In this document: piece after piece, positions 1 through 6,576 of the stretch | Position numbering within the stretch: the first letter of the stretch is position 1 | How the letters are laid out: each line of letters starts with the position of its first letter | Source: a virus | IMG/VR virus record: IMGVR_UViG_3300025011_000133 | Coordinates: 1 to 32,986 of that record | Strand: one strand, 5' to 3' | Length of the DNA: 32,986 nt | Program-made: the position numbers and the translations under genes | Notes under the pieces: model-generated | What the model was told of the DNA's origin: nothing | The model's database searches: none | Seen by the model: the letters and a program-made list of their open reading frames with translations, nothing else

Positions 1-120
1 TATTAAAAAAATTAAACTAAAAAAAAAGAAGTTAAAATAGATAACTTAATACTTAAGATACTTAAATTTAAAATTCATACTTAATGTATGAATTTTAATC
101 CAGCATAGGCTAATAATTTC
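1..120. other. AT-rich intergenic stretch downstream of the helicase
   Basis: No gene is visible. The stretch is very AT-rich, with an A-run at 21-28 that reads as a T-run on the minus strand, and three copies of the string tacttaa (48-54, 59-65, 79-85). It holds the hairpin listed separately at 68-98. It may also contain the promoter region of the next gene beyond the window, but no convincing -35/-10 pair can be picked. Confidence 0.5.
68..98 (-). terminator. Hairpin after the helicase gene, possible terminator
   Basis: A perfect 13-bp inverted repeat (arms 68-80 and 86-98, 5-nt loop) lies 22 bases past the helicase stop. The stem is AT-rich, and the following minus-strand sequence is only moderately T-rich until the T-run at 28-20. 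It could be an intrinsic terminator of modest strength or an mRNA 3'-end protecting stem. Confidence 0.5.
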
Positions 121-1716
121 TCATAACCTATGAATTTCAAACTCTTCTTCTTGACATATTCTTAACCTTTCCATGGAGTGCTCTAAAAGATACTCATTGT
201 GGTAATCTATGCAATCATATATTTCAAGGCAGCTCCCATCTACTTTCTTTCTCAATCCTCTACCTATACGCTGAAGCAATTGTCTCATAGACTTTCCACC
301 AGCTAATATAAATAGACAATTAATACCAGAAACATCAACCCCCTCATCCAGTATGGGGGTTGCTATAAGCATCTGTAGCTCACCGGATTTTAGGCCATTA
401 AGGGCTTTATCCCTAAATTTACCAGTTTCCTTACCATTGCTAAACATAACAGACATGTTAAGAGGCTCTAGTATCTCAAGTATGGTGTTGCCATGCTCAA
501 TCTCGTTCACAATAATTAAACACTGTTTCCCGATCTTTGCTCTTTTTATTATTTGTTCTATGAACTTCATATTTCTATGGTCATTCTGAATAATGCCTAG
601 AGATCTAGCCTCTTGGTATTCTACATTTCCGACATCATGGTCTTCGCTCACTTCTAGAAAATGAACCACAGGTTTAGCAGAATACCCGTTTTCTATTAAA
701 AACTTGTTGGTTATCTTTGTTATAATAGGACCAGTGCAGCCAAACAGCCGTTTTACGGCTAACGGCTGGGACTGGTCTACTGTTCCAGTCAATCCAAATC
801 TACAGTATGCGTTAGACATGGACATAAATACATCGTACCAAGATGTAGAAGAAGCGTGATGCACTTCATCACCTATAAAGGCTACTACACTTTTAAGATA
901 GGCCTTAGCCTTTGATACATTATTCTTAAGTTTTGTCCACTCCATATCTTCTAGTTCTTGTATTCTATCCTTAACTTCAGCTATTTGGTTAGTAAGTAGT
1001 ATACTGTGTGGGTTGTGACGTAATTCAGATACTAGCTTCTTAACTTTGGCCTCTAATAGAGTACGGCTCTTATTTTTGGGCAATTCCTCAGGAAGCCTAA
1101 GATATTTACCAATAGTCGGTATCATAACAATAGTAACAATTTGTTCTTCCCAATTACCATCCCCAATAATACCAATTTTTATGCCTAACCTAGATTCCAA
1201 TCGTGCATGGGATTGTATAAGTATTTCCCTAGAGTGGGTGAAGAATGTTATTTTCTCGCCTTTTTTTAATTGTGGGAGAAGTTGCTTAATAATACCACAG
1301 GCTACTTCACTTTTACCGCCATTAGTGGCTATATTAATAACTCCCCTCCCTAATTCTAGAGCTTTTACAACTGAGTCATATTGATAGTCTCTAAGAACTA
1401 TGCTACCTAATTTTTCATCTGAGAGCAGTATCTGCTCCTCAGGTTTAACATATTGCAAAGGTTTTCTTTTATCTATGAATTTTATCTCTTGTTTAGCCTC
1501 AGTATATACTGCAGTTAGAGCTTCACTTAACAACCCAGTAGGGAAGGAACCCCTGGTAAAAAATCTTGTCCTACCATCCCAGAACCCCTTCTTAAAACTC
1601 GGAGAATATTCATGCCCTGGTGTAAGGACTGATAGGGATTTATCTAAAACTTTAGTCATCTTCTCATCCAAACCTGTAATTTTACACTTTAAGTTGGAAA
1701 TTTCTATTGTGATCAT
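121..1716 (-). CDS. UvsW-like superfamily 2 DNA helicase
   Basis: This is a 531-aa DEAD/DEAH-type helicase. Its N-terminal part (about 1-65) has the PSFKKGFWDG signature seen in the DNA-binding domain of T4 UvsW-like helicases. Next come a Walker A variant ATNGGKS (130-136), motif II DEVHH (283-287), motif III GLTGT (308-312) and motif VI QRIGRGLR (482-489). The likely role is ATP-driven remodelling of branched DNA in phage replication or recombination. About 75 charged residues (205-280) separate motif Ib from motif II and look helical. The ATG at 1716 is chosen because GGAGG lies 6 bases upstream; the longer frame to 1824 would start inside the preceding terminator. The gene follows that terminator and so probably begins a separate, non-structural unit. 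Helicase identity is sure; the UvsW assignment is likely. Confidence 0.9.
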   Translation of the reverse strand: MITIEISNLKCKITGLDEKMTKVLDKSLSVLTPGHEYSPSFKKGFWDGRTRFFTRGSFPTGLLSEALTAVYTEAKQEIKFIDKRKPLQYVKPEEQILLSDEKLGSIVLRDYQYDSVVKALELGRGVINIATNGGKSEVACGIIKQLLPQLKKGEKITFFTHSREILIQSHARLESRLGIKIGIIGDGNWEEQIVTIVMIPTIGKYLRLPEELPKNKSRTLLEAKVKKLVSELRHNPHSILLTNQIAEVKDRIQELEDMEWTKLKNNVSKAKAYLKSVVAFIGDEVHHASSTSWYDVFMSMSNAYCRFGLTGTVDQSQPLAVKRLFGCTGPIITKITNKFLIENGYSAKPVVHFLEVSEDHDVGNVEYQEARSLGIIQNDHRNMKFIEQIIKRAKIGKQCLIIVNEIEHGNTILEILEPLNMSVMFSNGKETGKFRDKALNGLKSGELQMLIATPILDEGVDVSGINCLFILAGGKSMRQLLQRIGRGLRKKVDGSCLEIYDCIDYHNEYLLEHSMERLRICQEEEFEIHRL

Positions 1717-1755
1717 TGTGTACCTCCTTTTTATTAAAGATAAAAGCTGAGATTT

Positions 1756-1784
1756 ATTATCTGACACCTGTAATGGTGTGTATA
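1756..1784 (-). promoter_or_regulatory. Candidate sigma-A-type promoter for the helicase
   Basis: On the minus strand TATACA (1784-1779) and GATAAT (1761-1756) are separated by exactly 17 bases, just after the terminator and 40 bases before the helicase start. Each hexamer matches consensus only partly. A 5-bp inverted repeat, ACACC/GGTGT, sits in the spacer and could be an operator or chance. The call rests on position and spacing only. Confidence 0.3.
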
Positions 1785-1800
1785 GAATTGTGGCAGCGCA

Positions 1801-1835
1801 TAAAAAATAAACCTCCGAGTGCATTTCGGAGGTTT
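1801..1835 (-). terminator. Strong intrinsic terminator after the lysis genes
   Basis: A perfect 10-bp stem (arms 1809-1818 and 1826-1835, 7-nt loop) with a GC-containing core is followed on the minus strand by ATTTTTTA (1808-1801). It starts 20 bases past the holin stop. This is the clearest intrinsic terminator in the window and separates the lysis genes from the helicase. Confidence 0.9.
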
Positions 1836-1854
1836 ACCTAGATGAACCTATTTA

Positions 1855-2349
1855 TCACGTGGTTTCTGTAACTTGATTGACTGCATCTTGTATGGTCTTG
1901 TCTATAACTCCCTGTATGGCTTTACTAGCGGCATCTTGGGCAGTGGATTGTATCTGTGATTCTATGGCTTGTGTTATAGACTGCTGAAGAGAACCTGTGG
2001 AGGATTTTATAGTTTGTGATCCTCCCTGTGTAGCGTTGTATATTGAGCGAGACTCATTTAACACAGATTTTATTAGGCCAGACCATTGTTCGTCACTTAG
2101 CTTAATACCAAAAGAACCAACTTGTAGCTTTGCCTGCTCGATAGCAGCATTAAGTTTCTCTTCACCTTTAATCCCCAAAGTATGTTGCAGTTCATCAGCA
2201 AATTTTACACCTAGTTTGGCTAAAGACTTTGAGGTTTCCACCTGTTTTGCAGTATAATGCTGTTTCACATAGGCTGCTATAAATGTCATTAGTATGCCAC
2301 CAATTAACTTTATAGCATCATTTAGGAATGCCGTAATTTGTGCATCCAT
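1855..2349 (-). CDS. Phage holin, LL-H type (superfamily 6)
   Basis: The 164-aa product has one N-terminal hydrophobic segment (about residues 10-28, around KLIGGILMTFIAAYV). A long hydrophilic, helical part follows, with the pattern typical of LLH-type holins: a block around KFADELQHTLGIKGEEKLNAA and a later helix around EQWSGLIKSVLNESRS. LLH holins form membrane lesions that release or activate the endolysin. The ATG at 2349 is preferred over the one at 2370 because AGGAG sits 7 bases before it. The upstream stop is only 3 bases away. The C-terminal third is rich in Gln, Ser, Thr and Ala. It is the third small membrane-protein gene in a row and is followed by a terminator. Confidence 0.75.
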   Translation of the reverse strand: MDAQITAFLNDAIKLIGGILMTFIAAYVKQHYTAKQVETSKSLAKLGVKFADELQHTLGIKGEEKLNAAIEQAKLQVGSFGIKLSDEQWSGLIKSVLNESRSIYNATQGGSQTIKSSTGSLQQSITQAIESQIQSTAQDAASKAIQGVIDKTIQDAVNQVTETT

Positions 2350-2351
2350 TG

Positions 2352-2732
2352 TTATTCTCCTTTGTTGCATGAATTAGTTAAATTGTTGTTCAGTAATTTC
2401 ATTTCCTTCAAGGTATCATGATGACATTTGTGTAGATATTTTAGTTCCTTCATTTCCAGTGAGTGTTTATTAAGTTCTTCCATAACAATATCATGAGTCT
2501 CTTTTAGAACTAGCTCCTGCCGTTCGCCCGCTATGCGGGCAACATAGGCGAGCACGGGAAGTGCTACTCCTTGAAAAAAGGATTGTACAATGTATTGCAC
2601 CCATCCTACCAAATCATGAGGTCTCTGGAATAATAGAGGTATTAAGACAAATGTAGAAATGATGTAGAAGGTCACCATAGTAGACAAACCATAAGATAGT
2701 TTATTCCCCAGCCAGTCATTAAATGTTTTCAT
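2352..2732 (-). CDS. Small two-helix membrane protein, putative lysis-associated
   Basis: The 126-aa product has two hydrophobic segments, about residues 15-35 (LSTMVTFYIISTFVLIPLLF) and 48-66 (IVQSFFQGVALPVLAYVA), then a charged, probably coiled-coil C-terminal half containing several His, Cys and Lys residues. An AAGGAG site lies 5 bases before the ATG. It sits between an XhlA-like gene and an LLH-type holin gene, so a holin or holin-partner role is inferred from context and topology; I do not recognise a specific family. An antiholin or a superinfection-related membrane protein are alternatives. Confidence 0.6.
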   Translation of the reverse strand: MKTFNDWLGNKLSYGLSTMVTFYIISTFVLIPLLFQRPHDLVGWVQYIVQSFFQGVALPVLAYVARIAGERQELVLKETHDIVMEELNKHSLEMKELKYLHKCHHDTLKEMKLLNNNLTNSCNKGE

Positions 2733-2742
2733 TAGTGACTCC

Positions 2743-3042
2743 TTACATGTAAAGTTTAATAGCTGTCATGAGAACTCCAGCAGAAGTTATTATATACCCC
2801 GCCCACCATCTGCGGGTAGTGCGGTCTTTCTCCTCATGGTCCTTGATTAGTGACGAGGAGTTTTCTTCGTACTTTTTTATTAAGGTTAATACCTCTTTTT
2901 GGCAATCTGACTTATCTTTACGGGTGACATATTCACCGGCTATAGATACCCTCATGTCATTGACCATAGTAAAGATTTCCTTTAGACTGGCTTTTATCTC
3001 AGCAATATCTTCTTTTAGTGCCTTAACTTCTATGTCACCCAT
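2743..3042 (-). CDS. XhlA-like membrane-associated lysis protein
   Basis: The 99-aa product has a hydrophilic N-terminal part (about 1-75) with heptad-like coiled-coil character and a single C-terminal transmembrane segment (about 79-97, WWAGYIITSAGVLMTAIKLY). This is the layout of XhlA (hemolysin XhlA family), a membrane-associated factor that works with a holin in PBSX-type lysis. A strong AGGGGGAG site precedes the ATG. It is the first gene of the lysis unit and its stop codon lies at the ribosome binding site of the next gene, so the three are probably co-translated. The family assignment rests on size, topology and context. Confidence 0.6.
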   Translation of the reverse strand: MGDIEVKALKEDIAEIKASLKEIFTMVNDMRVSIAGEYVTRKDKSDCQKEVLTLIKKYEENSSSLIKDHEEKDRTTRRWWAGYIITSAGVLMTAIKLYM

Positions 3043-3057
3043 ATGTGCACTCCCCCT

Positions 3058-3097
3058 TTATATGCTACCTATTATATGCTACAATACAACATGTCTA
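3058..3097 (-). promoter_or_regulatory. Candidate promoter with direct repeats before the lysis genes
   Basis: On the minus strand a perfect TATAAT (3076-3071) has TAGACA (3097-3092) upstream with a 15-base spacer, shorter than ideal. The string ttatatgctac occurs twice, at 3058-3068 and 3073-3083, exactly 15 bases apart, overlapping the -10 region, as a regulator binding site might. It lies between the fibre terminator and the first lysis gene, where a promoter is expected. Confidence 0.4.
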
Positions 3098-3191
3098 TTA
3101 TTTAAATTCTCGTTTAGGTATGGAAGTGAAACAGGTCCATCAGATTTGCCCTCCCAGTTACTAATTTTAGGTTCTTGATACTAAATCTATG

Positions 3192-3481
3192 CTATTGGGA
3201 ATGATATCTGTTGTATGATTTCTTCCTATTCTCATCTGTTATCGTTGCATACACTTGAGTGGATAATGGATCTGAATGTACAAGAAGGGATTGTGCATAA
3301 GACAAGGGAGCTCCGTTATTAAGGTCAGGGGTAGAAAATTTTTGGTGCTCAGGACTGGAGTGGTACTTGGTAAGTATGTCTGATATCAGGGTCTCAGCGT
3401 GTTAACTTCAATATTAGGGTAGCATTCTTGTATGGAATGTAGAATTTCTTCATTTAGGAATGTTATGCTGACTCTCTTCAT
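3192..3481 (-). pseudogene. Broken small ORF: ribbon-helix-helix-like start, recombinase-like end
   Basis: From ATG at 3481 a frame reads MKRVSITFLNEEILHSIQEC and on to a stop at 3386. The overlapping frame is open from 3401 to a TAG at 3192. Joined near 3400 by one indel they give about 96 residues. The strand-helix-helix pattern across the join (RVSITF, then NEEILHSIQ, then AETLISDILTKYH) resembles ribbon-helix-helix DNA-binding proteins. The last 50 residues instead recall the end of tyrosine recombinases: LNNGA, then HSDPLSTQVY with the His-to-Tyr spacing of 9 typical of that active site, then ITDENRKKSYN. No good ribosome binding site precedes the ATG and a terminator hairpin lies directly upstream. 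It is probably a remnant; a sequencing error in a live gene is possible. Confidence 0.45.
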
Positions 3482-3525
3482 ATAATAAAACACAACCCTT
3501 CTTTTTTATAGAAAAGAAGGGTTGT
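3482..3525 (-). terminator. Intrinsic terminator after the beta-helix fibre gene
   Basis: A perfect 14-bp stem (arms 3492-3505 and 3512-3525, 6-nt loop) is followed on the minus strand by TGTTTTATTATA. It lies about 115 bases past the fibre stop and ends the structural unit before the lysis genes. Confidence 0.8.
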
Positions 3526-3605
3526 TCAGAATATTTCTGAGTTCCCCCGTAAAGTTAGGGCATACTCGTCGAGAAGAAACTTATACCTAAAGAGTCTCTG
3601 GGTTC

Positions 3606-3646
3606 AATGATTTCAGAGAGTTGTTTCGCTTTTTCTGTCAACTACG
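3606..3646 (-). repeat. 41-bp direct repeat, copy A, at the 3' end of a fibre gene
   Basis: Positions 3606-3646 match 10535-10575 at 39 of 41 bases; the only differences are at 3614-3615. Each copy contains the TAG stop of its fibre gene plus the next 38 or so bases. After the TAG the fibre frame stays open to 3555 and encodes LTEKAKQLSEII and 16 further residues. This suggests the 3' scar of an exchangeable receptor-binding cassette, or a stop-codon readthrough tail. Confidence 0.9.
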
Positions 3647-5813
3647 CATTAAGTTCAACCAAATTGTTACCGTGGCTCCAAGGAGTTAAATTGATCTTGC
3701 CCGACAAATTACCTGTCGTTTTTGCTGTTATACTAACTACGTTAGTAATTCCATTCTGGTCGCAATACCCTGTGTTACCTATAAAAGTAACATCCATTCC
3801 TACGTCACCAGAACTCAAATCATCCGTAATACTCACAACTTTATTATTTACGGATCTGAACAGAGAATTTCTAGCTTCAAATTTTTGACCAGTTACATCG
3901 GCTCCAGCCCCAGAATGGCAAAGTAATGCACCATTAATTGTATGAGATACACCAACATCCGTATAGGCATACATTTCGCAATTATCTATTTTTATGGATT
4001 GATCTTGATGTAAACCAATGCCAACTGCTGCTGATGTATTAGATTTCATAAGACAATTAAAGAGTTCGACATCTCCTGCTCCTTCATAATCTAAATGAAC
4101 AGCATACGCGTATAAGTCTTGCAGAACAGGGTCTACTAAATCGTCATAAGTGTTAATAATAGATAACCCTTCAATTCTACCTATCCCTCTATAATCAAGG
4201 GTAGAGATCGGATATTGTGCAGTATCGTCCCTTATAATGCAGGATAGTTTATTTACGCCTATCAAAGAGATATACCTGCCAACAGGGACGAGGATTCTCT
4301 CATAGTACGTTCCAGGATAAATCTTAATAGTGACAGGGTTATTAACTGAATCGTTTGCGTTGGCTATCGCAGTAACAATCGAACTGAAATCCCCCCAACG
4401 CTTTGCTACCTCGATGAATCCCTTTGGGATAATGATATTAGCTTTTTTGACCAAATAACCGTCAGGTATTGCTACTGGCGGTACATAATCTATTTGCATA
4501 AAAACAAAAGCAGATAAATTGACCGTTAATGTATTAACCCTAATAAATACGGCACTAACAGGTGACGTAAGCAATCCCTTACTCGTAATCAACTGAGCCT
4601 GAGACAACCCACTAATGAATACCTTACTACTATTATAAAACGCAACTTGCTCATTAAAATTGATTGTATAAGGCGTTTCTGCCGTTATTGGGATATAGTC
4701 TGAAACGGTATATGAAGCGTTTGTCCCTAATGTTCCATCAGTGTATTTCGCAAATTTACCAGATGTTGCGGTACTTTTATTGAATAAATTGTGAATATCA
4801 TCCAAAATATTTACCACTTTACCCACGGTACCAGATAAGGTGGTAGCATTGACTAAAACGTCAAAATCAGATGTTTTAATCACATCTGGTTCTATAAAAA
4901 ACTTATCATAGGATACGTATGAGCTCTTTATGCTGCCTAGTTCTAACTGCTGAATTGCTAAATTTGCGGTTAAAGTATTAACCCTAACATATGCTGCCCC
5001 CACAGGAGTGGTAAATTTACCATCAGCAGCAATTAATGTGGCTTGGGATAAGCCACTAATAAATACCTTACTACTATCATAGAAAGGTAGAAGTTCGATA
5101 GATGATAAAATATAAGCTGTTTCGGCTGTTACAGGTATAAAGTCGGAAACTGAATAAGTTGCACTCGCTTGTAATACTCCTGTATCCGACCTTGCGAAAA
5201 AACTATCTGTTACATCATCTTCATTAAATAGGTTTACCCCAACCTTCATAAAGTCAGCCTTTATTCTAGTGACCGATCCGTCTGCTATTCCTGACCCCTG
5301 ATAAATGCCTCCCGATACCCAAGATGCACTATTCCAGTAGTACCACTCTCCATCTGTTGTAACAAGGTAGATGCCAGTGTCTCCAGTCGGTAAAGCAGTT
5401 TCCAGATCAATTAATGTTGCATATACGCCTTTAGGAGATCCACTTGCGACCGTAGCAATTTTGGTGTCAACGTAGTCCGTTGATGCTTTCAATGTTAACT
5501 CTAACGTATTCTCTGCCTTGAACGAAACAAGAGAATCCGAAACCCCCTTTAGGGTCTCAGTGGTTCTACCAATCCCGGCTAAATCTAACACACCACCCCT
5601 AACTTCATTAACCGCTTTAACTAAGCTAGACTTATCTACTGTATTTAGCTCTGCCACACTACCAACCTCTTTTTTAGAGGTCATTTTCTTTGGTCCACCA
5701 GGGGTACCAATGTATAGCTCCTCTTCAGCCACCACATAACCAGGTTCATAGGATCTTAATTTATCAACACTGGTTATTGAACCACTTGTTATCTGTATTA
5801 GATCTTTAGCCAT
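3642..5813 (-). CDS. Tail fibre / receptor-binding protein with beta-helix domain
   Basis: The product has 723 aa. Residues 1-50 form an attachment module with the EEELYIG motif, shared with the other fibre in this window. Residues 55-120 look like a helical stalk containing SFKAEN. Residues 193-296 and 342-440 are tandem copies of one domain, sharing the strings SSKVFISGLSQA and RVNTLT. From about 455 a right-handed parallel beta-helix is likely, with a pectin-lyase-like signature, KIYPGTYYERILVP (497-510), and repeated short strands. Such folds bind or cleave surface polysaccharide; I cannot point to catalytic residues. A GAGGAGG site precedes the ATG. The gene is last in the adsorption block, and the receptor-binding part seems richer in CG dinucleotides than the structural genes, consistent with horizontal exchange. 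Confidence 0.85.
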   Translation of the reverse strand: MAKDLIQITSGSITSVDKLRSYEPGYVVAEEELYIGTPGGPKKMTSKKEVGSVAELNTVDKSSLVKAVNEVRGGVLDLAGIGRTTETLKGVSDSLVSFKAENTLELTLKASTDYVDTKIATVASGSPKGVYATLIDLETALPTGDTGIYLVTTDGEWYYWNSASWVSGGIYQGSGIADGSVTRIKADFMKVGVNLFNEDDVTDSFFARSDTGVLQASATYSVSDFIPVTAETAYILSSIELLPFYDSSKVFISGLSQATLIAADGKFTTPVGAAYVRVNTLTANLAIQQLELGSIKSSYVSYDKFFIEPDVIKTSDFDVLVNATTLSGTVGKVVNILDDIHNLFNKSTATSGKFAKYTDGTLGTNASYTVSDYIPITAETPYTINFNEQVAFYNSSKVFISGLSQAQLITSKGLLTSPVSAVFIRVNTLTVNLSAFVFMQIDYVPPVAIPDGYLVKKANIIIPKGFIEVAKRWGDFSSIVTAIANANDSVNNPVTIKIYPGTYYERILVPVGRYISLIGVNKLSCIIRDDTAQYPISTLDYRGIGRIEGLSIINTYDDLVDPVLQDLYAYAVHLDYEGAGDVELFNCLMKSNTSAAVGIGLHQDQSIKIDNCEMYAYTDVGVSHTINGALLCHSGAGADVTGQKFEARNSLFRSVNNKVVSITDDLSSGDVGMDVTFIGNTGYCDQNGITNVVSITAKTTGNLSGKINLTPWSHGNNLVELNA

Positions 5814-5826
5814 GTTATTTCCTCCT

Positions 5827-6282
5827 CTATTCCACTATATCATCAAAATCTCCCCCGTTAATAGATTTACTTATTAACGGGTCGAACACATCATCAAAAC
5901 TCCCACCATTTAGACTATAGCTATCTTCCACATACACCACAGACATTTTGGTATTTACTGAGTAGTACCTAACCCTAACCACCTGACCTAACTCCAAAGG
6001 CTCAGTGACACTAAAACTTGTCCTTGAGGTTTCGTTAAATCCTTGATGTAAGTATTGTGGGACGTTATCAATGGATACCTCCAGAGTGTGGGTTTGGGGG
6101 GTGTATTCTCCGTTTTCTAGATTAAACACTGTTTGACCATCTGAAGCTATGAAAGTTTCCTCATGTATGACTGCCCCCACTTTTTGTAGTTCTTCATTGA
6201 CTGCGGTAGTATTTGAGGACAACTTGTCAAAAATAACCTCAAAAGTATCTAAATTCAGATTTAATGGTGTTAATTCAACCAT
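5827..6282 (-). CDS. Small beta-rich fibre or baseplate accessory protein
   Basis: The 151-aa product starts with a helical stretch (about 1-40). A beta-rich domain follows with the pattern FIASDGQTVFNL, then TLEVSIDNVPQY, then VVRVRYYSV, seen in small domains of phage tail-fibre and fibre-adaptor proteins. The C-terminus carries two copies of a Gly-Gly motif, SLNGGSFDD and SINGGDFDD, like those in the gpI-like baseplate protein at 12218-13483. AGGAGG lies 9 bases before the ATG. Its place directly before the fibre gene suggests it connects or decorates that fibre. I do not recognise a named family. Confidence 0.6.
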   Translation of the reverse strand: MVELTPLNLNLDTFEVIFDKLSSNTTAVNEELQKVGAVIHEETFIASDGQTVFNLENGEYTPQTHTLEVSIDNVPQYLHQGFNETSRTSFSVTEPLELGQVVRVRYYSVNTKMSVVYVEDSYSLNGGSFDDVFDPLISKSINGGDFDDIVE

Positions 6283-6293
6283 AGGTAAACCTC

Positions 6294-6494
6294 CTATTGA
6301 TTACTAATCAATGAGTTAATCATTTCTTCAAGAAGTAAGTATTTGGCCTGTAGATCTGTGTTAACAGCTTTAAGCTCCTCATACCCAGCTACCAAATCTT
6401 CTGTACTTTCCCTCAATTCCCTGAACTCCTTTTCCGCTTCCGTTCTTTTATACATAACAGCACCGTGCTCTTTATCTATTACCTTAGTAGGCAT
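6294..6494 (-). CDS. Small coiled-coil protein, function unknown
   Basis: The 66-aa product is almost wholly charged and helical (around YKRTEAEKEFRELRESTEDL), with heptad spacing that suggests a coiled coil. The ATG at 6494 is preferred because AAGGAGGT lies 8 bases upstream; the longer frame to 6551 would begin inside the preceding terminator. It sits between the DUF4815-type gene and the small beta-rich gene. A tail-fibre assembly or stalk role is possible, but only position supports it. Confidence 0.55.
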   Translation of the reverse strand: MPTKVIDKEHGAVMYKRTEAEKEFRELRESTEDLVAGYEELKAVNTDLQAKYLLLEEMINSLISNQ

Positions 6495-6521
6495 AAAGGT
6501 ATACCTCCTTAAATAAAAATA

Positions 6522-6568
6522 GGTCATTAAATAAAATACGGGGATAATCATAGTATTAATTATCCCCG
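6522..6568 (-). terminator. Intrinsic terminator after the DUF4815-type gene
   Basis: A perfect 10-bp stem (arms 6539-6548 and 6559-6568, CGGGGATAAT) with a 10-nt loop is followed on the minus strand by ATTTTATTTAATGACC (6537-6522). The same 16 bases follow the terminator at 22935-22985. It begins 8 bases past the upstream stop. Confidence 0.8.
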
Positions 6569-6576
6569 CAGGTGTC

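Noticed and set aside
1717-1824. Upstream start of the helicase at 1824, adding 36 residues
   Set aside because: It would begin inside the terminator hairpin without a ribosome binding site; the ATG at 1716 has GGAGG at proper distance and fits the UvsW-like N-terminus.
2768-3178. Plus-strand frame of 136 codons
   Set aside because: It is antisense to the XhlA-like gene, lacks a ribosome binding site and its residues do not look like a folded protein; other plus-strand frames (for example 18138-18536 and 19942-20367) were dropped for the same reasons.
3606-3646. Diversity-generating retroelement linked to the fibre repeats
   Set aside because: The N-terminal fibre module recalls proteins used in such systems, but no reverse transcriptase, no template/variable repeat pair with adenine-specific differences, and no accessory gene is present. 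The 2 mismatches in the 41-bp repeat are not of that type.
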